Below are positions 45,961 through 57,028 of a stretch of 64,000 bases of DNA, piece by piece. Made by a program: the position numbers and the translations under genes. Location of the stretch: NCBI GenBank assembly GCA_013397455.1, contig VYZB01000015.1, positions 2,362,647 to 2,426,646 of the forward strand, given 5' to 3'. This stretch comes from Crotophaga sulcirostris. Taxonomy: Eukaryota > Chordata > Aves > Cuculiformes > Crotophagidae. Every line of letters starts with the position of its first letter. Position 1 is the first letter of the stretch. The notes beneath the pieces were generated by a model that did no database searches, had not been told where the DNA came from, and saw only the letters and a list, made by a program, of their open reading frames with translations.

Positions 45961-48230
45961 AGACCACATCAGAAAATCTACTGAGTCAACAACTGTAGCA
46001 GAAAATAACAGCACGCGTTAAAGAAGCAGAACTTTAAAGCAGGTTAGTTCAAGCTGTACGGCATTTAAAATGTCACTGGCAAGATTAAATATGACCATTC
46101 ACACTCAGATGCTACATGAATTCACTCCATAAAACTTGGTGCATAAGATCTACATGTGAAGCGACAACTAGTTCAACTTGTTATGTCAAACTACTGTACC
46201 TTGAAGAATGTTCCTGTCTCTGTTCTGTGTTATCACCACCAGTTCTTAAATCATTTAAAAGGAAAATTATTTATTTTATACATTTGGTTAAAAATTGTTT
46301 AAATTACTCTAAGCAAACGCATCGGAAGCTTACTTTATCGTCTAAAGATTCTCTATGCACATAGGATGTGGCTACAGAACAAATGTAAGGAACTGAAATG
46401 AAAAAAAGAGCATTATTACTGCAATAAAGATGTAGCTTCAACAGTTCTATCAGATCAAAAAACCAGCATTAAGTGGGACATAAGTGACTCAACTTTATAT
46501 GTAGAAACAGTGCAAGAACCATATGGTAGCAATTACTAGAAGTGCATAGTTCACTTTTTCTTGACAAGAGCCACATGGCTTTTTTAATCTATTGTATCAC
46601 ATATATGATGTAACAGTATATCAATGCAAATCAAACAAATGCAGAGCAACTTTCCAGCTGAGGTTCCAGACACACAGAAGTCATGCAGCTCCAACTTCTG
46701 AGTCTTATTCCTAGCTCAGTCCTCAACGCTCACGTTTCCTCTTGCTAGCCGTGATGTTAAAAATGCATGGTTTAAATCACCAGAGAAAGGAAAGAAACCA
46801 CCACCACATTTATTATGAATTCCAACACCACAGCAAAACTGAACACAGGAAAAAAGGATCTTACTCCAGAAGCCACACAGAGTGATCACTTCAGGAAGGA
46901 GTTACTTATCGCTCCTTAGCGAGTACAGAGGTGCCCCTCTCCCACAGCAATACCTTTACCACGCAGCTTGATTTGACATCAGCCTGCCACTTGGCCTTCA
47001 GTCTTAAGACTACAGCAGGGAAACGAAATTCAGCAAAAGCCCCAACTACTAAGCATGGGTATATGGCACTACATGGAAAAAGTAGCCAAGATGAAATGGC
47101 TGTTGGTCAGTCCTGCCAAAAATTTCCCAGGTGCTGTGCACTTAAAATTCAGTATGGTGATGCTTTAGAAACACTTCATTTCAACTTTCTTGATTTCTTT
47201 TTGAGACATGTAATATCTAAAAGCTGTAAGAAAACTGTCATGACCCTGTAACATAACGCATTCATCTTGTGCGAGTTCATGATGGTGGGTCTAAACCACT
47301 CCAGAGAGGATACTGACAGGTTAAGTGTGTGTCAAAAGTCAGGCTGGAGCTCTGAGAAGAATGATCAGGGAATGATCCAAAACTTTATACCACAGCATCC
47401 CAAAGGGAAACATAGTGTCTGGGATTCCCTGGTGAGGATTACCCTTTGCTCAAGGCCAGCAGCAGGTGCAAGGCCCTGCTCCGCTCTTACCTGCTCCTGT
47501 GACTACACTAGCATCAGACCACAAAATAAAAACATCTGCTTTGCAGACTATTTGCTTCTTCTAGAATACTCTTGTTTTGTTATTCCTTTCAGGATCTTAT
47601 TTCCTGGGCACATAGCTGAATGCTGGGCCTTTGGCCAGTCCAACCACTCCCTGCTGTGCTCTCACTCCGCAACCCAAAACACTAAGTTTGTCTCACCTTA
47701 ACAACTTTGACTGCCAAGAGGTGTTGTGCTATCCCTTGTGGCAGTGACCTGCTACTCCAGCCACCACCCCTGTCCCTACCAGCTCCCTCTCTGCATCAGC
47801 TGCACTGTTGTGCATCATCTGCTGCCAAGAGCAAAGCCTGCTTGCAGTACCAACTGCCTCAGTGTAACTACACAGCCACCGCTGATGGTGTGATTAGGAG
47901 CACATCAGGCCCTTATTGCACTGTTCAGGATGAAAGTGAAAAGGAGCTGGGAGAGATTTCTACTCTGCAACTGCTGAGAATACCTTCAAGAGGCCCTGGG
48001 TGACAGTTGGGTCTGTAAAGAAGGCAACTACCAAAAAACAGCTCCATGGTGCAGTATTGCTCATAACGCATGGGCACAAAGCAGTCACCTTGATGCCATA
48101 CAAGCTGGGACACTTCATGTCTTGCACCAGTCAGCGATGTTGTCACATTGACTTGCTGTCTTGGTAGTGGTCATTCAAAAAATGCAATTGCAGACTATAC
48201 CTGCCTGACTCAAGCCTGAGCCACCAGTTC
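45960..48230. other. Unique sequence, no gene seen
   Basis: An octamer motif ATGCAAAT occurs at 46624-46631 in AT-rich sequence. Frames at 46931-47251, 47267-47701 and 47707-48003 are unsupported. No mobile element or RNA gene was found. Confidence 0.45.
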
Positions 48231-48261
48231 TATTACATTGCACAGAACCAATTTCAATAAT

Positions 48262-48285
48262 CCAAATTAATTCTAATTAATTGGG
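48262..48285. promoter_or_regulatory. Inverted pair of AATTAATT homeodomain-type sites
   Basis: Two 11-base arms, CCAAATTAATT and AATTAATTGGG, face each other across CT and match at 10 of 11 positions. Each arm contains AATTAATT, a homeodomain-type core. The arrangement fits a dimeric homeodomain site within an AT-rich noncoding stretch (48240-48800). Confidence 0.35.
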
Positions 48286-48299
48286 AAAGATGTGGCAGC

Positions 48300-51200
48300 A
48301 TCATAAAAAGTAAAATTATACTTCACATTTGAGGTTTGGATTTTGCACAATTCACAGATCTTAATTTTATAACTATACATTAAGGTCAAACCAGCAAAGG
48401 GATTAAGTTAAGCTAGTTTCTACTTGAATGAACAGAAAAGGGCTCCCATCATTGTCTCATCAAACAACTTGGTTTTATAAATCACATATAAATAAGATGA
48501 ATATTTATAAATCCAGAAAAATTAACCAAGTCTTTCTCATTCCGTTAAGTCTACAAAGTTTAGATGTGGCAGGAAAGTGAGCTAATATAAAATTATCATT
48601 TGGGTCAGCATATCTATTTACAGTGTTCAATTACACGATCATATCATTTTGCACAGCCTTCTTTATATTGGCAAGCTATAAAAGAGCTTCTTCGAATGGA
48701 ACCATTGTTCTGCTGCATGCTCTAAGAATAGCATAAACTCTATATAAGGCCTCAGCTCCAGGGCTGTGCAGACGACCTGCCTTGATAAATTCAGAAGTTT
48801 CCTATTGCAACAAAGTTCCTTCCTCCTTTCTCTTCCCAGTCTCTCTTGCCCAAATATACCAAACTATATTTGGGTCAAGCAGTCCCCAGCTCCCACATAG
48901 ATTAGGTACTGATCATCTGTCTTTTCTTTCCTAGAACAGAAAACTGCATTTTATTATTTCCAAATTTGAGAGTCTGTTCTTTCTTTTTTAATCATATTTA
49001 GCCTAGTTTGTCAAAATATAACAGTAGTAAATGTTATTTGCAGGTCAGTGTTTTCACTTCCTTGCTAAGGGATGCTGACAGAAAGCTTTCCAGGGCTCCT
49101 AACCAGCTCTGGACCACTCTTTTTTTTTGTTACCGGGTGATGGTTTATCCGTAACAGAGCAGTGGTACTACATCCCTGAGCTTATCATCACAAAATCATT
49201 GTGAAGTCTACTAGAAAACCTTATTTAGGATACTTCGTACTTTCTAACAGAAGTTAAAACATAGTGATCAATAGTACAAAGGTTTTTAAAGTAGCTACAA
49301 AGTTCTGTTCCATATTTAGATGGTGACAGCACAGAAGGAAAAAAAAAAGAAAAGAACAGCTTCTTATTTTCTGGTTAGTTAAAGAAACTTTAATAATACT
49401 AGTGTTGGTGATGTTTGATAATACATTTGATAATATGGAGGGTGAGTAACAAAAATAAAACATGAACTGGCAGGCAATTTTAAACAGCCAAGAAATAGAG
49501 AGTCCTCTACTAACATATTTATGATCAAGCAAAAGGTAGTGGTTTGCCAACAAATTGGACTTCTCAGAAAAATTACATAGATGTATTTTGATGACAGTTT
49601 ATGATCCCTTTTGTCCATTCTAACAAGCTGCCAATACCATTTTGAATGTGTACACTTGGGCCTTCTCTCCACCTCCCTGTTGGGCTAACACTGCAGGGAG
49701 CAGTAGGACAGAATTATCAAGACAGATCTTCCCACTTCAGTACAGTTCCACTGAAATTAGATCATTCGGAGCAACTGGATGGTTCCCACTGAAGGAAAAT
49801 TGTTTTTGTCAGGGGCGTGGTTCCCCTAGACCAAATCACCTGGCTCCTGAAGGGTGCAAGAGGGTATACAGGGAGGTAACAGAAGAAGCAAAGGCAGCAA
49901 CTTTTTTTTATTACTGTCACAGATTTTCAATATCTTCCCAAACCAGGGTTTCAGTGAAGGAAAAGGGTAAATCATATCTTACACAGCTCAACTAGACTTC
50001 CAGGAAGTCCCGAGGGCACGGTGACCTCCAGAAACAGGAGAAGCTTTAGCAAGTCTGCTTTGCTCTCTGCTTGCAAAGGCCCATACTTAAACCCTCAGCA
50101 AAGCAACTGTGGGACAAAAACCACCTGTGTAAAGCTTTTGGTATCTGTAAGGGTTTGCTAGTGCTTCTCAAAAACCTCCTAAAGAAATAATATGTAAAAG
50201 GGAGGACAGTGTGATTCGCAAATATCACTGGAGGCAACACCAGATGAGTGCTTATCCCCAAGGTCCAGAAATGTTTGACAGATACTAGGGAAATCAATCC
50301 AAGGAGTCACCAAGAGGCCAGATTTCATCACAGTGAATGAACAAAAGTTATGTGAGAGTATTTTTTTTTTTCAGATCTATAGATGTTTTCAAAACTATGC
50401 AGACTGTTTCCATGCAATTTCTTCCAATCTAACTCACTCTGCATCCCAAACACGCAGACCGGGAATGCAGTAGTCTGGCACGAACTGCTCATGAGAGGGA
50501 AGAGGACCCAGCTGCTATTTATACCTGTTACACACTACTATCCACTTTCTTAACAAATGACTTCAGACTGTGGCATGGACAGACACTTAAGGGACAGATC
50601 CTTGGTTTATTTCAGTTTTAGAAATCCAATCAGTACATTCTTTGAAGAAACAGCTCCTAGAAAAGCCGTGTGTAAGCTTATAGAGCTAGATTTTTAAATC
50701 GTGTGAGTTTTGATCTGTCTCTGGTCCCTCTAGAGTTATTTTGGCCAGCACTCTCAGTATCTGAGAATCTCACAGATAGTATTACAACAGGGACATTTCT
50801 TCAAACACACACTCTGATGCACTGTGGAGACACTTTAAAGAACCCAAGTGCTCTGGAATTGGAGAGACCATGAAAGATATAGAAAAATACAGGCAGTGTA
50901 GCCATATTTCAATAGACCCCTTCAAGTCCCACTGAGTTGCTGGAAATATTTGTGTTGGATCAAAGAATATCTTCTGAATAAATAAATGGAGGAAGTTTGG
51001 CTGATAGAGCTGAGACCATCTGAAAACATAAAGTAAGACAAAAATGCTTTTGCTAATAGCTACAGTGCTTATCGCTTTATCCGGACATTCCCCTTTCATG
51101 TACTTGAAAATTCTACATTGATAAATAATATTAGAACATTATTTAAACAAACGTGCTGTTTCTGTCCTCAAGCAGTGACAGTCATCTGTGTAGCAGTGCT

Positions 51201-51480
51201 AAGAAACAAGGTCCAGGAACATCTAAGAAAGCAGAAAGGAAAAGGGAAAAGGAAAGAGAACTCAGGATAGTATTTCAGATGAAGTCTCTGAAGCAAGTTA
51301 TGAAATGCCTGGCAAATGTGAAGAAGCAAAACCTGGCCTTAAGAAAGGAGGTCACCCTGATTTTAGAGTGCACTGGAGGACTCTGGTCACTTCTCCAAGA
51401 AGTGTATTTGGGCTTTATTATTAGCAGCACCCCATTCACCTTTTGGCCTTTCCATTGACTTCTCCTAATATTTAATTACA
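48300..51480. other. AT-rich unique sequence, no gene seen
   Basis: The stretch near 48690-48780 contains CCATTGTTC (SOX-type) and CTATATAAGG (TATA or CArG-like) within 50 bases, but no start or donor follows convincingly. Frames at 49254-49672 (-) and 49642-49995 (+) have no domain features. Homopolymer runs of 8-10 occur near 49340 and 50362. Confidence 0.4.
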
Positions 51481-51481
51481 G

Positions 51482-51547
51482 TTACTGTGCTAGTCTGTAT
51501 GCAAAATAGAAAGTGCAAACATGTTACCTGGCAAAGCTGAAATACAG
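51482..51547 (+). other. Candidate non-coding exon, 66 bases
   Basis: An acceptor (CTTCTCCTAATATTTAATTA then CAG, AG at 51480-51481) is followed after 66 bases by AATACAG and GTGAGTAG, a perfect donor. All three frames contain stops, so it could only be an untranslated or long-noncoding-RNA exon. Both sites are good, but nothing else supports transcription here. Confidence 0.12.
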
Positions 51548-52439
51548 GTGAGTAGCATCTGTTCCACTTCAGTGAAAGAGTCACTAAGCAGAAGGAAGAA
51601 ACAATTTGCTGAGTGTTGCAAGGCAAATTTGTGGCAGAGTCAAGTTTATAAACCAGGCATTCGTCATTTCTAAGGAAAAAAATCTTTGCAATAGTGGTTA
51701 CTATCTATTTACAAGAAGAGAGAGACAAAAAATCCTTTCCATTAAAACTAAGTGCCATGTGTGATTTGACTATCCAGCTACGAAAACATCATTAATGCAA
51801 ATGCCACAAGCAGTCTGGCACATTGAAAAGTAAAAAGAAATACACAGTGATGCAAGACATGATTACACTAAGACATCTCGATAATGTGATAGATCCCATA
51901 ATTCATTACCATCCCTCAAATAAAATACAAAGCTGACTTCATTACTTACACCTGCAATATCATCAGTCTGTAAGTGCTCAGTAGTGGCAGAGGGAAGTTG
52001 CCACTCAGTGTGAGCATGGCAGCACAGGCTGTCTCCTGGGCACCTGCACAATGAAATGGCTGCTCCCCCAAGCACCGTATGTAACTCCAGGAGGGGTCTA
52101 TCTGTATCCTTAATGTTTCTGGCCAGTGTATAGTAGCTTAGGTAAATCTTTAATGCAGTTGACAGTATAGTTATCTGCATTTTATTCACAAAAAGAACCA
52201 ATTTTATATCCTCAAACAGCAGAGATAATTTCATTTGATAGAAAACTTTATGAAAATGGCTTATCATTTTATAGAGATAAAAAGAATTGAAATGCCTTTT
52301 TACAAAAATCACAATACTAAGAACAAGGCTGAATTTTAAAAGGCTAAAAAGATACAGGATATAAATTATTCAAAAAGGTCTAGAAGAGGCCTGAGAACTC
52401 AGGTAGTACACTCTTGGGCTTTAAGGACTAACTACATAT

Positions 52440-52890
52440 CTTTTCTGACAGGTATTTCTCAAACATTTTTAAAAGCTTCAGCACCAATCTTCACTATCTT
52501 CAGGAAACCACTTTCCACATTTCACTATCCTTTTCATGAGAAAGTATTTCTTAATATCTTTTTCCACTGACGCTTCCTTCCTAAACTTTTTTTTAAATGT
52601 AAACCCATTTATTCTTGTCCTAGCAACAGTGGATGTATAACAATACCACAATGCCTTCGGATCTGCAGTAACCTTTTACTTGTTTGAAGATTTTCCTTCA
52701 CTCCTCAGAGAAAAGCCAGCAGTTTGCTTTCTGTACCTTTCCTCATACATTAAATATAGGTTTTGATCATTCCTGTGGCCTTCAAAACACAGATCTCCAA
52801 TTGAGCTCTCTGTTTCTTTATTTCATGTATTTAACATTGCACACACTGCTCCAGCAGAGTTCCAAGGAAGTATGATCTCACCTCTAATGT
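52440..52890 (-). mobile_element. Ancient diverged CR1 LINE fragment
   Basis: In plus-strand order the segment shows the reverse-complement landmarks of CR1 3' sequence: AAGTATTTCTTAATATC, then AACCCATTTATTCTTGTCCT, then CTTCACTCCTCAGAG, CCTTTCCTCATAC, TTTTGATCATTCCTGTGGCC, and a CACTGCTCCAGCAGAGTTCC block ending in ATCTCACC. The order and spacing match the family, while individual positions have drifted heavily, more than in the CR1 at 13.8 kb. It is therefore an older subfamily or a much older insertion. The 3' tail is no longer visible and the 5' boundary is vague; sequence past about 52890 no longer follows the family. Confidence 0.8.
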
Positions 52891-52894
52891 ACAC

Positions 52895-53554
52895 CCCTCC
52901 TTGCCCCTGCTCCTGTTACAATGCTGCTTTTTCCCCAGCAGCTGGGGTCATATTCTTACCAGGCATCTTACCTTTAAACTCACCCACCAAGAGAGCCTTT
53001 CCAAGATAAAACATCATCTCACCCCTGCTGCTGATCACTGCTTCCAATGGTTGTGGTCATCCTGCACTACAAGAGCAGCAGAGACCTTTGAAGGCTTTAC
53101 CAGTGCAGGAGCTCAGTCACTAAACCATTAACTCCCACATGCCATTGGTTTAGGAGATAGATTTTAAGATTTGATTGGGGAATATTCATGTGCTGGAATG
53201 ACCAGGGATATAAACATATTCACAGCTGGTTGATGGTCTTCTGCTTAAAAATACTGAGGGTGCAGCCTTCAAACTGTAGCACGGGGCAGTGCAGCTGAAC
53301 TGCTCCAGGCAGGGTCAGGGGTTGAACCACAGATAGATCCCTTGCTGAGGTGCCAGCCATGCTGCACAGAACAGGTTGCTCAGCCTTGCCAGTGATATAG
53401 CACATGTACATCTCCCATTTTTCCAGGTTTTGTCTTCTCCTTTTTCTGTACTTCATTTGGTCTCACGGTTAACCAAGGAAAATTATCACTAAGATGCATG
53501 CACCTAAGTGTAAGAAGCACCTATGTCCTGGAGTTAAGTAACCATTAGGAAAAG
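52895..53554. other. Unique sequence up to gap
   Basis: No gene is supported. Short frames at 52901-53131 and 53220-53456 have no distinguishing features. It may include further unrecognisable 5' sequence of the old CR1. Confidence 0.4.
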
Positions 53555-53924
53555 NNNNNNNNNNNNNNNNNNNNNNNNNNNNNNNNNNNNNNNNNNNNNN
53601 NNNNNNNNNNNNNNNNNNNNNNNNNNNNNNNNNNNNNNNNNNNNNNNNNNNNNNNNNNNNNNNNNNNNNNNNNNNNNNNNNNNNNNNNNNNNNNNNNNNN
53701 NNNNNNNNNNNNNNNNNNNNNNNNNNNNNNNNNNNNNNNNNNNNNNNNNNNNNNNNNNNNNNNNNNNNNNNNNNNNNNNNNNNNNNNNNNNNNNNNNNNN
53801 NNNNNNNNNNNNNNNNNNNNNNNNNNNNNNNNNNNNNNNNNNNNNNNNNNNNNNNNNNNNNNNNNNNNNNNNNNNNNNNNNNNNNNNNNNNNNNNNNNNN
53901 NNNNNNNNNNNNNNNNNNNNNNNN
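53555..53924. other. Assembly gap (370 N)
   Basis: A run of 370 undetermined bases. The flanks (ending GGAAAAG and starting ATACACCTGG) are ordinary unique sequence, so the missing content cannot be guessed. The three minus-strand open frames that seem to cross it are artefacts of the unknown bases. Confidence 0.97.
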
Positions 53925-54135
53925 ATACACCTGGCAAATGGAGAAAGCCTCCCTGTATTTGTGGAGCAACAGCTTATCACTACTTGGTGTATCACCCAGG
54001 TGTAGAAAGCTGATTCTTTTACGCACATTGAAGGTTTCACATTTGAAAAAATGGCTAAAGACTCTTTACTACATCTTTCTATGAGTAGTTGCCTTGTGTT
54101 TCTTTGAATTGTGTTTTTGCTTTTGTTACAAGCAG

Positions 54136-54276
54136 AGGGACCAGTTCAGAAATACTTTCCACATTAGATCTATAGTAAAACCAGAAGAAAGAACTGCTCT
54201 TCCTGTTGAGCAAATCAGTAAACCATGTCAGTCCTCAGACATGCAAAGCCTCCAAGGAAGCCGCCCCATGGAGACA
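54136..54276 (+). other. Best candidate coding exon, 47 codons, phase 0-0
   Basis: A long pyrimidine tract (TTTTTGCTTTTGTTACAAG then CAG) gives a tandem NAGNAG acceptor, so the exon could start at 54133 or 54136. It ends at GAGACA followed by GTAAGG (GT at 54277). The exon is 141 or 144 bases, both multiples of three, and one frame is open from end to end and begins and ends on codon boundaries. The residues look like real protein: charged and polar, with Arg-Asp-Gln-Phe, Lys-Pro-Glu-Glu-Arg, Ser-Lys-Pro, and Gly-Ser-Arg-Pro-Met-Glu-Thr at the end, few Cys and no long homopolymers. A phase-symmetric exon with a tandem acceptor is typical of an alternatively spliced disordered segment. I do not recognise the protein and found no partner exon in the window, so its neighbours would lie outside or in the gap just upstream. 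Confidence 0.3.
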
Positions 54277-56254
54277 GTAAGGTCTGGGTCTCTGCTGCAC
54301 CCGTTATCTTTGCCATTACAAAAATGTTACCCCACCACATTTGAGAACCATAAGCAAATATATTTGACTGACAATATTTCCCCATCCTTTCTTCTAACAC
54401 TCTTCACTGTTAAAATGTTTAACCACTGTCACAGAGCTTTTATTTCCAGAGTCCTTTACAGATATTAGCAATAGTGGTGGAGACTGCAGTAAGGAAGAAA
54501 CACAAAACAGATCTGTAGAACTGAGGAGAGCTCCCTCTCAGAAACCTTTTATCTATCACATGATACTTTCTGGTTAAGTGATCACCTCTGATTTGTTGAA
54601 TCACAGTCTTATTCATGCACTTGGCATCAAGCAAAGGAACTACCAGCAGTATTAATAGGGTTATCCAGAATTGGGGGAGGAAGTCTCCATTGTTTAAAAC
54701 AAGAGCTAGACAGTGTTACCATGTGATCCCCTCACTCTTTGAAGTGTTATGAAAACATTTTTAAAGCAATATTTGCCACAGGGTAGTCACTCTTGTTATA
54801 TCTGTCTTACCCCTCCTCTTTTCATCTGGGAGCACCTCATTACCAGTGAATAATACTGATGCTGTAACACCACTTTCCCTTGGGAACAAAATAATAATCA
54901 CCTGTGCCATTCGAGAAGGATCCTGGTTGGTCTTTCATGTGCAGGAACGCACAGCTATAAAGCATGTCTGACAAAAACATTTTATTTTATTCTGTTCTCA
55001 GTTCAAGATGACAGGTACAGTGTGTGATCTTTTGTTTCTAGTAAGGGGTTTTGAATACTCTTTTGTTTGTTCAAAGAACAAATGCATCTGCCCATTAAGA
55101 CAGAAAATAAACTAAAGATGCTGGTAAATGTTGTAGCTACTAATACATTTTTGTCTGTAGACTATGAGAACTATTTCTCTCATTATTTTCCTGATTGAGA
55201 TCTGTGGATTTTTTTTCGCTAGAATATGACTTACGAGAACTCATGTTGTAATGTTTTTTATCAGAAAATGGTCTGTTCAAACCAGCTCAAGAAGTTAAGG
55301 ATAGGGTGAAAAAGAGCACATAAGGAAAGACTGCAAGTTCCAGCAGATGTGACACAACATACTTGTTTGCATTTTAGGGGAATTTCTCAAAGAAACATTT
55401 CAAATTTGGCCTTGGCAGATTATACCATTAGTGGAAAGCGGGAGAAAAAACGTGGTTAAGATCTACAGAGGAAAGTGATGAGTCCCAGTCCTGTTCCAAA
55501 TAGGGAGCTTTGAGACTGTTTCTTTTGCCTGAAAAACAACTGCCTTTGAACCCCAATAAAGTAGACGCTTGTGTGTCGCACCTTTCACATGTGGAAAATT
55601 TAGAGCTAAATCCTTCCCACACTTACAAATTATTATCAAAATCCCCATCAAGAATATTTAGACCAAAGAATAATGCCTTTGCAAAAGCCCAGCTGCAGCA
55701 CCTGTCCTTGACCTCTTGTAGGCTTCATGGTTGTGCTGTGGGTTCCCCGTCAGCAAGGCAGAACATGACTCGGTTCTGACTGCAACAGAGCACCTCTGTC
55801 TGCTTCTTTTTTTTTTATGAAGGCAATCTCTGCTCCAAATCTTATAATTCCCTCTGGTTTTGCTTTGCTTTGCTTTTGAGATCAATGAATTTCAGAGAAA
55901 TATAAAGATAAGCTCCAAATACTAACACAGCCAAAACTTATATTCAAAATGGGGGTGCTCTTCCACAAAAGAACAAGATATTTCACACTGTCTCATGTCC
56001 TGACTCCATCTCTAAAAAAGCACACAATACAGTCTTCAAAGGATACCGTTCAGCACATTCAAGCCCTGTCTCCAGGTGAAAGAGTGAATGAAGGTCAACC
56101 CCTGACTGAAGGAGGATAATGGCAGAGGGGATCAAGTTGAACTATAAGTATTTTAAACTTTATCATCGGGAAGTTAGAATACTATAAACACTGTACTTAA
56201 TGTTAGCTGTTGTCAAGATTAACTATGCAATCATGGGAAAAAAGGGCTCAGGTG

Positions 56255-56269
56255 ACATAATAATTATGT
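56255..56269. repeat. 15-base AT palindrome
   Basis: ACATAAT and ATTATGT face each other across a single A, a perfect palindrome with two TAAT-type cores. It lies in a repeat-free, TAAT-rich interval and could be a dimeric homeodomain site. Confidence 0.8.
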
Positions 56270-57008
56270 GCACTTTGATGTTTATTAAGAACAGCTACTC
56301 TTGTAAAACTATAATGCTGCATTCACAGATTAGACCTTAAATTCCGTCAGCACTTTTGTCATAATATTTAGTGGGATTAGTCATTTAGTTAATGAAAAAT
56401 GCAATTGGATTATGCTTTTTAAAAACACTTTTTGTACAGACCTTTTAGATTACAAGGATATGCCTGAGTTGATGTGATATATGTTAAATCTATCTGCAGC
56501 GTCACTCTTCCGTACAGGGTTGCACATACATGCACAATTTAGATTTTGATGGATAAGTGTACTTCTACTTTTATGTAAGGCATTATATTTACACAACGTG
56601 AAAAATCTCACTTGGAAATGACAAAAATTATCAAAAATGATTTCATCCACCATGGCTGGACTGGACAAATTTGTAGAGAGTGGCTTACACTGTGTGCACA
56701 TGAAAGAAAACAAAGAAGGAGACGCATGAAGAAAAAGTATGCTTCCATAAATTCTCATCAATACAAAGATACATCTACAGAAGGAGCAAAAATAACTATT
56801 CCTTCTGTTTGCTTTTCCTGGACTAGAAGCTACAGTGACTAGATAGCTTAGTTGTCCTTGGTACACACTAACCTCTGCTGTCATCACAGATGGGTGTTTT
56901 CCAAGCTTTTGAATATTCATTACACAACATCTTGGAGAGGCAGCAGTTGTTGTTACTATCCTTTTCTGGAGGAAGACTGAAGAGGAGAGAAAGAAAGGGC
57001 CTAATCTG

Positions 57009-57028
57009 AATAAATAAATAAATAAATA
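57009..57028. repeat. (AATA)5 microsatellite
   Basis: Five perfect copies of AATA. It is a simple tetranucleotide repeat, potentially polymorphic. Confidence 0.95.

Noticed and set aside
46624..46631. Octamer ATGCAAAT as a POU-factor site
   Set aside because: The same 8-mer occurs several times in AT-rich parts of the window, as expected by chance.
48690..48780. TATA-like CTATATAAGG as a promoter
   Set aside because: No start codon, first-exon donor or CpG context follows; kept only as part of a possible enhancer block.
53469..54040. Long minus ORFs across the N gap
   Set aside because: Almost entirely undetermined bases; openness is an artefact.
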